Below are positions 1 to 7,165 of a DNA stretch of 9,443 bases, in pieces. This DNA comes from Armatimonadota bacterium (GTDB taxonomy: Bacteria > Sysuimicrobiota > Sysuimicrobiia > Sysuimicrobiales > Sysuimicrobiaceae): NCBI GenBank assembly GCA_031432545.1, contig JAVKGX010000020.1:1-9443 (forward strand). The letters are read 5' to 3'. The translations under genes and the position numbers were made by a program. The notes beneath the pieces are model-generated. The model saw only the letters and a program-made list of their open reading frames with translations. It ran no database searches and was not told where the DNA came from. The first letter of the stretch is position 1; the number at the start of each line of letters is the position of its first letter.

Positions 1-30
1 GCGGGCCGGCAGCAGAGGTGTGGCGAGCCG

Positions 31-1248
31 TCACTGTGCGAGTGCCTCTCTCCCAGACACGTGTCGGCATCCGTCCAGCTGGGCGTGGTAGATCTCCTGC
101 AACCTCGCAGCGATCAGACGGAGGTCGAAGTTGGCCACGGCGTGCGCCCGGGCCCGACGTCCGAGCTCCCGTCGGAGTGAGGGATCCTCGATCAGACGCA
201 GCAGCGCACCGGCCAGCGCGGGCCCATCGCGAGGCGGCACCAGCAGACCGGTGACGGCGTCCTCGACGACGTCGCGGCAACCGGGCAATGGGGTGGTGAC
301 GATCGCCAGGCCCGTCGAGGCCGCCTCCAAGAGCACCCTCGGTATGCCTTCCGGGTTGTACGTGGGCAGCACGAAGATGTCGGACGCCGCGAGGATCGCC
401 GGAACATCCTGTCTGGGTCCTATCCACGTAACCGTCTCCGCGTAGCGGGACATCTCGTGCCGCGGGATCCGGTCGATGCTCTGTTCGTCCATCGGTCCGA
501 CGAGCAGGAATGCCGTGTCCGGACGTCGGTCGCGCACCGCGGTGGCGGCTTCGGCGAACTCGGCGACGCCCTTGGCCCGGATCAATCTCGCAACCATCGT
601 CACCACGATGGCGTCGTGCGGCACCCCCAGCTCGCTCCGAACGCGCGCCCGCGCGCCTACCGTAGCGACGGGAGAGAACAGGTCGGTGCGGACGCCCGAG
701 CCGGGGATCACGATCGCTTTCCGGTGCGGGAGGACCCCCCGGCGGACGAGCGCGTTCAGGTCGTCGACGTGCTGCACCGTGGTCAGGTCGGACAGGCCGC
801 ACGCGACGCCCTGGAGGAGCAGGTACGCCCTGCGCTGCAGACGGACGGACAGGCCGTCGCGTGCGAACAGCGAGCCGAGTCCGGGAATCGTTCCGATGAC
901 CACCGGCACGCCGGCCGCACGCGCGGCCAGGCGACCCACCACGCTGGGCTTGCTGCCCATGGCGTGGACGACGGAGGGCCGCAGGCGTCGGAGGAGCCGG
1001 GTGAGCACCAGCAACGCACGAGCGTCCCCGACGGGGCTGGCTCCACGCGGCAACGGATAGACGTAGTAGGGGAGGTCGGCACGCGAGAACGCCTCGGCCA
1101 GGCCCGGCTCCGACCCGCACACGGCGAAGGCGAACTCGTCGCGCATGGCCTGGATGAGATCGATCCGCAGGTGCACGTCGGTGCCTCCGACGAGGACGAC
1201 CAGCGGCCGTGTGGGGTCTGGGCGAGAAGATGCCTCGAGATGACTCAT
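31..1248 (-). CDS. GT4-family glycosyltransferase, CapM-like
   Basis: A 405-residue GT-B fold glycosyltransferase of family GT4, which would transfer a nucleotide-activated sugar to a lipid-linked oligosaccharide on the cytoplasmic face of the membrane. Visible marks: a Rossmann-like start (LVVLVGG, about 16-22), HAMGSKPSVVGRLAAR (95-110), GTIPGLG (119-125), IPGSGVRTDLF (181-191), the phosphate-binding region ARLIRAKG (220-227), and the C-terminal donor-site E-x7-E motif EGIPRVLLE (300-308) followed by PGCRDVVEDAVTGLLVPPRD (322-341). These resemble CapM/TuaC-type enzymes; sugar and linkage cannot be read off. The ATG at 1248 is chosen because ATGA (1245-1248) overlaps the stop of the polymerase gene; the frame stays open further upstream but only through that gene. 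No clear Shine-Dalgarno sequence is seen, which fits translational coupling. It is the only glycosyltransferase in the window, so others must lie elsewhere. Confidence 0.93.
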   Translation of the reverse strand: MSHLEASSRPDPTRPLVVLVGGTDVHLRIDLIQAMRDEFAFAVCGSEPGLAEAFSRADLPYYVYPLPRGASPVGDARALLVLTRLLRRLRPSVVHAMGSKPSVVGRLAARAAGVPVVIGTIPGLGSLFARDGLSVRLQRRAYLLLQGVACGLSDLTTVQHVDDLNALVRRGVLPHRKAIVIPGSGVRTDLFSPVATVGARARVRSELGVPHDAIVVTMVARLIRAKGVAEFAEAATAVRDRRPDTAFLLVGPMDEQSIDRIPRHEMSRYAETVTWIGPRQDVPAILAASDIFVLPTYNPEGIPRVLLEAASTGLAIVTTPLPGCRDVVEDAVTGLLVPPRDGPALAGALLRLIEDPSLRRELGRRARAHAVANFDLRLIAARLQEIYHAQLDGCRHVSGREALAQ

Positions 1249-2543
1249 CGTCTTTGACGCCCGCGGACGACTGCCGCCGGTGCCCTGTAGGTCACCGAAG
1301 CGGCGCTGACGACGGCCGCCAGCATCGCAACTGCGATCCACAGTGAACGAAAGTGCTCCACGTTCGCGAACATGCCCTGAACCAAAGTGGCCACCAAGAA
1401 TCCCAACAGGGGCTGAGCGGCTCCGCCAAGCAACCGCCCGCTGCGCAGGGCCATCCGCGCCACGACGACCAGCAGCCAACCGAGCGCGAGGATCCCGAGG
1501 ACGCCGGTCTCCGCCGCAAAGGACAGGTACGTGCTGTGCGCCACCTTCGGTGCGAGTCCGTGGACGAGCGCGGCATATTGGGGGAATTGCCCGTACCCGA
1601 TTCCCAGCAAAGGCGCCTCGAAGAATGCGGCTCCCGCTGCCGACCACAGTGCCAGGCGTTCCGGTGGGTACGGACCGGCAGGATCCGCCAGCCCCTCCAG
1701 GCGTCCGGCGATGAAGGGATTGCCTTGTAGAAAGGCGCCGACGGCGTAGGCGCTGGCCACGAAGATCACGAGCCCGGCGAGCCTATGTGGGGACGATCGC
1801 CCGCGCCCGCCCCACAGCACAACCATGGTGCCGGCGGCCAGTCCGAGAAGGCCTCCCCTCGACCCCGTCGCGACGACGGCGAGCAGCAGGACCGGGATGC
1901 ACGCCAGTGGGATCAGGCTGCCAGAGGTCGACCGGCGCTGGGTGGTCCAGCCGAACCACAGCCACGCGAAGAACAGGTTCATGATCAGATAGTTGGCGTA
2001 TATGTTGGGGTTCTCGAACGGCCCAATGGGGCGTATGCGCTGGTGCGCGAGGCTTTCGAAGACGGTCCACAGGGCAAATGCGGTCGCGGTGGCCAGCGAC
2101 ACCGCCGTGAACGCCCTCAGGCCGGAGCCCACATGCGGACGCAGCAGGACATAGAAAGTTACCAGCCAGGCGAGCACTCCGCAGAGCTTTGCCAGCTCGG
2201 CGATTCCCACAGCGGGCAGGAAGTATGGGGCCGCCGGAGGCAACACCGCACCGGCCACAGAAGCGGCAGCCGCCGCGACGATCAGTGCCAGAGCGCCCGC
2301 CGCGGGCGGCACCGGGAGTGCACCGCCGTACTTGACGGCCAGCACCAGCAGGGTGAGCGCAACGACCGGGTCTGCGAGGCTGATGTTGAACACCCCGAGG
2401 GGCGTTCGCACATACGTGTGGAATGGATAGACAAACGCCAGCACGGCCAGTGGCCACGCGATCCGCGCGGCGCTCGCGGTCGTCGGCATTCGCTTGCCGG
2501 CTACCGTCTCCAGCCTCCGTGCCGTCGGTGCAACAGATGTCAC
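1245..2543 (-). CDS. O-antigen ligase/polymerase family membrane protein (Wzy/WaaL-like)
   Basis: A 432-residue polytopic membrane protein, probably the Wzy polymerase that joins flipped repeat units at the outer face of the inner membrane; a WaaL-type ligase role cannot be excluded because the families share a fold. About ten or more hydrophobic segments are spread through it. Wzy_C-type motifs: GPFENPNIYANYL (174-186), TGSRGGLLGLAAG (226-238), then PLLGIGYGQF (311-320) and HSTYLSFAAETGVLG (336-350) in the region that corresponds to the large periplasmic loop and the following helix. I choose the GTG at 2543 because GTGA (2540-2543) overlaps the stop of the P-loop gene, matching other joints here. 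An in-frame ATG at 2489 would remove 18 residues but has GGAG too far upstream to serve it well. The gene ends in ATGA overlap with the glycosyltransferase. Confidence 0.9.
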   Translation of the reverse strand: MTSVAPTARRLETVAGKRMPTTASAARIAWPLAVLAFVYPFHTYVRTPLGVFNISLADPVVALTLLVLAVKYGGALPVPPAAGALALIVAAAAASVAGAVLPPAAPYFLPAVGIAELAKLCGVLAWLVTFYVLLRPHVGSGLRAFTAVSLATATAFALWTVFESLAHQRIRPIGPFENPNIYANYLIMNLFFAWLWFGWTTQRRSTSGSLIPLACIPVLLLAVVATGSRGGLLGLAAGTMVVLWGGRGRSSPHRLAGLVIFVASAYAVGAFLQGNPFIAGRLEGLADPAGPYPPERLALWSAAGAAFFEAPLLGIGYGQFPQYAALVHGLAPKVAHSTYLSFAAETGVLGILALGWLLVVVARMALRSGRLLGGAAQPLLGFLVATLVQGMFANVEHFRSLWIAVAMLAAVVSAASVTYRAPAAVVRGRQRR

Positions 2544-3358
2544 GCGTGTCGCCCCGTTCCGCCTGCCACCGCGTGGTGCTTGTCGGCCAGCGCTTGCAGA
2601 ATGCGATCGACCAGCAGGGCGGCGGCGCGGTCGGCATGTCCCTGCCGGTCGTTGTCGATCCGAAGTACGTAGGGGAACGTGCGGCCGTCGGCGGAGCCTG
2701 CGATCATCGTCGCCAGCTCGTCGATGAGCATCGCGGCCCGTCTCATGGCGGGGCCATCCGGTGCGGCTTCGAGTCGTGACGTGCGGGCCACGCGTGCGGC
2801 CAGACGGCTCCGCACGGTCGCAGGCTGGGCGGAGACGACGACGAGCAGGTCCGGAGGTCTGATGTCGGCGGCGATGGAACGGAACGTGCGCACCGTCGTG
2901 CCGTCGCGCGCGCTGAGAGCGACGGACCACATCGCCTGGGCCACGCCCTGGTCGATCAGACAGACGCCCACCACCGGTTTCCGGAGCAGAGAGCACACGA
3001 ACAGCCAGTTGTGCAGCACCTTCAGGGCGTCGATGGGCGACCGTTGCCCGGAGGCCGTGACCGCCCTGGCAAAGCGGTAGGCGCGCCCCGGATGCCGAGC
3101 GATCTCACCGACGACCTGGCCCAGCTTGGCCAATCGCCAGGCCCGGTGCGACCCCATCGTGTGTCCGGGCCGGATCTCCACGGGTATCCGACGCGCGCGC
3201 AGGGCATCGGCCAGGTGGTTGCACAGCGTCGTCTTGCCGGCGCCGGGCAACCCGAGAAACTCAACCACCAGCCTGGGCTTCGCCGGCATGGGAGCCGAAT
3301 AGGGGGTTTGCGGTTGCACCAGACCATGCACGACGGGAGGCGTGGAGGGGTGTGACAT
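2540..3358 (-). CDS. P-loop NTPase, nucleoside/NMP kinase-like, of polysaccharide cluster
   Basis: A 272-residue cytosolic P-loop protein. A Walker A motif GLPGAGKT (36-43) follows a hydrophobic strand (LVVEFL), as in NMP kinases and related small-molecule kinases. CLIDQGVAQAMWSVAL (133-148) sits where thymidylate kinase-like proteins carry their D-R-[YH] motif, here as DQG. PDLLVVVSAQPATVRSRLAA (169-188) then leads into an arginine-rich stretch (R183, R185, R189, R192, R195) like a lid. Similar unnamed P-loop proteins occur in exopolysaccharide clusters, from general knowledge; the substrate is unknown. It could phosphorylate a sugar, nucleotide or lipid carrier, or act as a regulator. The ATG at 3358 is preceded by GAGGGA four bases upstream. 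A later ATG at 3289 lacks a ribosome site but starts closer to the P-loop, so the first 23 residues are less certain. It lies 52 bases after the flippase gene and overlaps the polymerase start as GTGA. Confidence 0.8.
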   Translation of the reverse strand: MSHPSTPPVVHGLVQPQTPYSAPMPAKPRLVVEFLGLPGAGKTTLCNHLADALRARRIPVEIRPGHTMGSHRAWRLAKLGQVVGEIARHPGRAYRFARAVTASGQRSPIDALKVLHNWLFVCSLLRKPVVGVCLIDQGVAQAMWSVALSARDGTTVRTFRSIAADIRPPDLLVVVSAQPATVRSRLAARVARTSRLEAAPDGPAMRRAAMLIDELATMIAGSADGRTFPYVLRIDNDRQGHADRAAALLVDRILQALADKHHAVAGGTGRHA

Positions 3359-3410
3359 GCGTTCCCTCACCGAAGCGGTCCCGGCGGGCGAGAGGGCCGG
3401 GCGGGTTGCC
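3359..3410 (-). other. Flippase to P-loop gene spacer with small inverted repeats
   Basis: A 52-base spacer. The inverted repeat CCCGGC/GCCGGG (3380-3385 and 3396-3401, 10-base loop) is followed in the transcript by a small ACCG-CTT-CGGT hairpin (3370-3380) that shares one base with it. The loop of the first carries CCCTC, complementary to the GAGGG of the ribosome site for the next gene (3363-3368). There is no T tract, so it is not an intrinsic terminator. Such repeats arise often by chance at this GC content; function is inference. Confidence 0.25.
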
Positions 3411-4934
3411 TCAGGCACGGTAGCCTCCGTCGCCGACAGACGCGGCCCGCAGGCCCCGGCTGGCAGCGTACGAGGACAGCGCCCGCCACGCCCATCGCAG
3501 ATCCGGACCGAGGACGACGCCGGGGAGGCAGCGCACGACCGTCCCCGCGCCGGCGAGCGCCGCCGCACCCGCCAGGGCTATGGTCAGGGTCGGCGACGTC
3601 TCCAGCTCCCTCAGAAGCATGGCGACGGGCCATACAATCCCCACGACCACGCCGGCGGCGAGGAGGCCCGGCCAATGCGCGGCAGCGAACTCGGTCCAGC
3701 GCAGGCCCGTCAGCCGGAGGCTCAGGTGGGCCATGAGCAGGAAGTTGAGCGCGATCGCCGCCAGTACGCCGGCGGCGACACCCTCAAGCCCCCAGGCGCT
3801 GCCCAGCCACGCGCCGCCGCCCACCGCTGCCGCGTACAGCAGCTGCCTCCACGCTCTGGCGTACACGGCCCCGGTCGCTCGCGCGAGCGAGTCGCTGATC
3901 TTGTAGCTGGTTCGGCACAGGGTCCCCGCGGCGAGGATCTGCAGCGGTACGACGGCATCATCCCAGCGTGGCCCCAGGATCACGGCCACGATCTCAGGTG
4001 CCAATACGACGACGCCGGCGCTCACCGGGAGCGCAAGCAGTCCGACGAGCGTGACGCCGCGGCGATACGCGGTCGCCAGCCGCTCGCGCTCACCCTGCAG
4101 CCGAGCCATGCCCGGGAACAGCACCTTGTCCAGGACCTGGCCGAAGAGAGTCGCCGGGGCCGCCATCAGCTGGTAGGCACGCCCGTACAGCCCCAGGGCC
4201 TGCGGACCGAGCCGTGCCCCGACGACGAGGTTGTCCGCCTGGCCAGCCAGCTGGTTCGCGATCCGTGCCAGCGTGAACCCAACCCCGAAACGCAGCAGCT
4301 GGCGGGCGGCCTGCGGGTCCCAGGACGGCGCGCTAGGATGCGGCCGGCGGGCGCGCAGCAGCAGGGTGCGCAGGGCCGCCTGCGTCAACGACGCGGCGAC
4401 CAGCGCCCAGACCCCAAGCCCGCGGTGCGCGAGGGCAATCGCCACCGCGGCGTACCCGCAGGTCCACGCGGTCACGTCGACGACGGCCAGGTCGCGGAAC
4501 CGCATCTCGCGCTGAAGCAGGGCCTCTGAGACGACGGACAGCGCGGCGATCGGGAACAGCCAGGCCAGCGCCCGCAGGACCGGGGCCAGCTCCGGCATCT
4601 GCAACGAGGCGGCGATCAGGGGTGAAGCCGCCCACGTCAGGGACGCGACGGCCACACCGAGGGCCACGGAGAGCGTGAATCCGACCCGCAGGTGCGTGCC
4701 GGCCAAGTCCGGCCGCTGGACGATCGCCGGTCCGACGCCCAGTTGAGAGAAGACCGCAGACAGTCCTACGAACACCAGCGCGGCGGCGACGATCCCGAAG
4801 TCACGCGGCTGGAGCAGGCGGGCCAGGACCGCCAGGGTGGCGAGTTGCAGCGCCGCCTGGGCGGCCACGCTGGCGGACGTCCACGCCATGCCGTCGAGCG
4901 CGCGCGCGGTGGTGCCTCTATGCTCTGCGCTCAC
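3411..4934 (-). CDS. Wzx-type lipopolysaccharide/exopolysaccharide flippase (MOP superfamily)
   Basis: A 507-residue integral membrane protein of the MOP superfamily (Polysacc_synt/WzxC type), which moves undecaprenyl-linked repeat units across the inner membrane. About a dozen hydrophobic segments are visible, beginning near residue 18, with a short cytosolic N-terminus. Family-typical stretches: LARLLQPRDFGIVAAALVF (37-55), REMRFRDLAVVDV (142-154), ADNLVVGARLGPQALGLYGR (233-252), the DKVLFPGMARLQ segment (269-280) and LGPRWDDAVVPLQILA (320-335). Length is usual for the WzxC/TuaB-like branch. The start is a GTG at 4934: AGGAGG (minus strand, 4940-4945) lies five bases before it. The ATG at 4938 is out of frame and only one base from that site. 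It follows the CpsD-like gene by 22 bases and sits in the same transcription unit. Confidence 0.94.
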   Translation of the reverse strand: MSAEHRGTTARALDGMAWTSASVAAQAALQLATLAVLARLLQPRDFGIVAAALVFVGLSAVFSQLGVGPAIVQRPDLAGTHLRVGFTLSVALGVAVASLTWAASPLIAASLQMPELAPVLRALAWLFPIAALSVVSEALLQREMRFRDLAVVDVTAWTCGYAAVAIALAHRGLGVWALVAASLTQAALRTLLLRARRPHPSAPSWDPQAARQLLRFGVGFTLARIANQLAGQADNLVVGARLGPQALGLYGRAYQLMAAPATLFGQVLDKVLFPGMARLQGERERLATAYRRGVTLVGLLALPVSAGVVVLAPEIVAVILGPRWDDAVVPLQILAAGTLCRTSYKISDSLARATGAVYARAWRQLLYAAAVGGGAWLGSAWGLEGVAAGVLAAIALNFLLMAHLSLRLTGLRWTEFAAAHWPGLLAAGVVVGIVWPVAMLLRELETSPTLTIALAGAAALAGAGTVVRCLPGVVLGPDLRWAWRALSSYAASRGLRAASVGDGGYRA

Positions 4935-4939
4935 CCATG

Positions 4940-4945
4940 CCTCCT
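4940..4945 (-). promoter_or_regulatory. Shine-Dalgarno site fixing the GTG start of the flippase
   Basis: A perfect AGGAGG on the minus strand, five bases upstream of GTG at 4934. It decides the non-ATG start, because the nearby ATG at 4938 is in another frame and too close to this site. Confidence 0.8.
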
Positions 4946-4956
4946 GCGAGGTCCCG

Positions 4957-5598
4957 TCACGGACGCTGGGGAACGCGGTTGAGCACCGCGCCCAGGACGT
5001 TCGCGTCCACGCGTTCTAGCAGCATGTACGCCTCGCGTTGGGCCTGCCGCGACGACCCGTGGCCGGGGATCACGAGGAGCACGCCGTCAGCGGTCCGGGC
5101 GAAGGTCAGTGCCTCCGGGTACCTGCGGACCGCCGGGGTGTCGATGACCACGTAGGGATAGCGCTGGCGTAGCTCGGCGAAGCAGCGCTGCAGGTGGCGC
5201 GGGTCGATCAGCCGTTGCGGAGGCCAAGCGCTCTCCCCGGCGGCGACCAGGTCGAGGTTCTCGACCGACGTGATGCGGATCGCGTATCCCATCGTGGTCG
5301 GATCGGCCAGCAGGTCGGCCAGCCCCGGCCGGGGATCGACGTCGAACAGCCGGTGGAGTTCGGGCCTGCGCAGGTTCCCGTCGACGAGCAGGCACCGGGC
5401 GCCGCTGCTGGCGATCGTCTTGGCCAGGTTGACCGCCGTGGTGGTCGCTCCGTCCCCTTCCTCGACCGACGTGACGGCAACGACCCCGGGCGGGTGGCCG
5501 TTGTGCCCGAGCAGCAGGTTGGCGAGCAGCCGCCCGTAGGCCTCGGCGAGCGCCGGGTAGGTATGCCCGGCCTGCAGTTCGGTGAGGGCGGTACCCAT
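4957..5598 (-). CDS. CpsD/CapB-like P-loop protein with degenerate Walker A (probable pseudokinase)
   Basis: A 213-residue relative of the cytoplasmic half of bacterial tyrosine kinases (BY-kinase, CpsD/CapB/EpsG), which normally pairs with a Wzz-type membrane protein to control polymer length. The family start EAYGRLLANLLL (19-30), the Walker A' region LLVDGNLRRPELHRLF (70-85) and Walker B YVVIDTPAV (149-157) are clear. However, the Walker A reads EEGDGATTTAVNLA (46-59): the usual GKS/T lysine is alanine (A51, codon GCG), and the second Walker A' aspartate is asparagine (N75). The C-terminus ends in LNRVPQRP with no tyrosine cluster. It therefore looks unable to act as a normal autokinase, and may be a structural or regulatory partner of the Wzz protein just upstream. 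Start ATG 5598 has AAGGAGG (5607-5613) eight bases before it. It lies 31 bases after wzz and 22 before the flippase. Confidence 0.88.
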   Translation of the reverse strand: MGTALTELQAGHTYPALAEAYGRLLANLLLGHNGHPPGVVAVTSVEEGDGATTTAVNLAKTIASSGARCLLVDGNLRRPELHRLFDVDPRPGLADLLADPTTMGYAIRITSVENLDLVAAGESAWPPQRLIDPRHLQRCFAELRQRYPYVVIDTPAVRRYPEALTFARTADGVLLVIPGHGSSRQAQREAYMLLERVDANVLGAVLNRVPQRP

Positions 5599-5629
5599 GC
5601 GGTCTCCCTCCTTGGTCTTTCGTGTCGGT

Positions 5630-7165
5630 TCACAGACCCGCGATCAGCCGCGGGACGAACACGAGCAAGTACGCGCCCGCAGCCAGGATGACGATCAGGC
5701 CCGCAGTTGCCACCGCACGGCCGGTGGCTCGTTCCTGATGGCCGACCGCGGGGATCTGGGCGAGCACAGGAATGCGCAGCCTGCGCTCGATGTCTTCGGC
5801 CGACCTCTCCGTGTCCAGACGCTCGAGCACGAACGCTGCGGCGATCCCGGTCATGACCCCAAGCAGCGCCCCGAGCAGCGCGTTGGAAATCGGGTTCGGC
5901 CGCACCGGAGCGAACGGAACCTGAGCCGGCACGGACACACGGAAGATGCTGCCGATGGACGCCTCCGCCAGCCTGGCTTCCTGGAGTCGCTGGGACAGCT
6001 GCAGGAAGTTCTGCTCGGCCTCTCGCACGTTGCGGGTCAGGCGGGCGAGTGCGACCTCGCGGTCCGGAACGGCCCGGATGCGGGCGGCGTAGGTGCGGAT
6101 CGCGCCGCCAAGGGCCGCTTCCCGTGCTGCCAAGGTCGCGGCGTCGATCTCGGCCGTCCACACCTGCTGGATCATCTGTTGGTAGACGGGATCCACCCCG
6201 AACTGTTGAGGCTGCGGTGCGCGGGCGATCTCGGCGTCGAGCTTCCGCTGGATTTCCGCGATCCGGGCCCGCGCGGCGCCCACGGCGGGGTGTTGGTCCG
6301 TGAACTGCTGCTGCAGCGCCGCCAACTCGATCTCCGCCGAGGCCAGCTGGTTCTGCAGAGAGTGGATGACCGGGCTGGGGCTCCACTGCGTCGGCGTGAT
6401 GCGAGCCTGCGTGGCGAGCTGTGCGCGCGTCAAACGGATGCGGGCCTGCGCCTGCTGGCGCTGCAGGCGTACGTCGATGAGCTTGTTCTCGAGGTCAGCG
6501 AGCGTGTTCAGCGCCAGCGTCGTCTCTTCCGCCAGAGAGACGCTTCCGTTGCGCTTCTTGAACGCTGCCAGCGCGTCCTCGCGGACGTGAAGCTGCTCGC
6601 GTGTGCGCGCCATCTGCGTCTCGATAAACGCGCGGACCTCGGTGGTCCGCGCGCGCCGCGTCGCCGCATCCTGCTCGACGAGGCTGTCGGCGACGGCGTT
6701 CGCGGCCAGCGCGGCCACTTCGGGATCGGTGTGGTCCACGCTGACGCGGACCAGGTCCGCACCGCGCACGGGCTGGACGCGGATCTGTGTCATCGCCTGC
6801 GCGGCCGCCGAGCCCAACTCCGGCGCGAGCCTGGCGATCGCGCTCTGACGGACCTCGGCGCTGCGGCCCAACTCGGCGGCGATCATCACACCGCCGCTGG
6901 CGGCGGTGACGTCGCTGTTGGCGAACAGGCCCGATCGGCTCGAATCCAGCAGGACGACCGGCGGTGTCTTGTCCACGGAGATGAGGGCCGATGAACGGTA
7001 GACGGGTGGAGCCAAGAGCGTGCTGACCAGGGCGAAGACGAGCGCGAGCAGGGTGACGCCGAGGATCACCGTGCGCCTGCGCGACAGAATGGCCAGGTAG
7101 TCCGTGAGCGTCTTTGACTCCGACTCCTCGGCGCCGGCGTACGGACGCTCCAGGTCGATGTTCAT
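5630..7165 (-). CDS. Wzz/GumC-type polysaccharide chain-length determinant (PCP, GNVR domain)
   Basis: A 511-residue inner-membrane co-polymerase that sets polymer length and links synthesis with export. In order: a short cytosolic Wzz N-domain (about 15-31, with TLTDYLAILSRRR), membrane segment 1 (about 32-52), a long periplasmic region rich in predicted coiled coil (about 160-400), a GNVR-like stretch PDREVALARLTRNVREAEQN (367-386), a proline-rich motif around 413-425 (PAQVPFAPVRPNP), and membrane segment 2 (about 427-447). Then RLDTERSAEDIERRLRIPVL (449-468) looks like the linker that joins Wzc-type proteins to their kinase, but a third hydrophobic segment (about 484-505) ends the protein instead. 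The kinase-like domain is the separate next gene. The ATG at 7165 overlaps the stop of the export gene as ATGA (7162-7165). The same frame stays open far upstream, but only through the export gene. Confidence 0.93.
   Translation of the reverse strand: MNIDLERPYAGAEESESKTLTDYLAILSRRRTVILGVTLLALVFALVSTLLAPPVYRSSALISVDKTPPVVLLDSSRSGLFANSDVTAASGGVMIAAELGRSAEVRQSAIARLAPELGSAAAQAMTQIRVQPVRGADLVRVSVDHTDPEVAALAANAVADSLVEQDAATRRARTTEVRAFIETQMARTREQLHVREDALAAFKKRNGSVSLAEETTLALNTLADLENKLIDVRLQRQQAQARIRLTRAQLATQARITPTQWSPSPVIHSLQNQLASAEIELAALQQQFTDQHPAVGAARARIAEIQRKLDAEIARAPQPQQFGVDPVYQQMIQQVWTAEIDAATLAAREAALGGAIRTYAARIRAVPDREVALARLTRNVREAEQNFLQLSQRLQEARLAEASIGSIFRVSVPAQVPFAPVRPNPISNALLGALLGVMTGIAAAFVLERLDTERSAEDIERRLRIPVLAQIPAVGHQERATGRAVATAGLIVILAAGAYLLVFVPRLIAGL

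Noticed and set aside
1-30. Possible terminator after the glycosyltransferase
   Set aside because: The 30 bases past the stop show no stem followed by a T tract; the cluster more likely continues beyond the window.
457-1257. Long plus-strand open frame opposite the glycosyltransferase
   Set aside because: Antisense shadow: it mirrors a clear GT4 enzyme and its translation has no recognisable domain. The same applies to plus-strand frames at 1785-2672, 3342-4529, 5582-6994, 7114-7983 and 8475-9392.
6889-6908. Perfect inverted repeat CACCGCCGC-TG-GCGGCGGTG
   Set aside because: It lies inside the chain-length gene and encodes an Ala/Ser/Gly stretch (TAASGGV). It is explained by GC-rich codon use, with no sign of a regulatory role.
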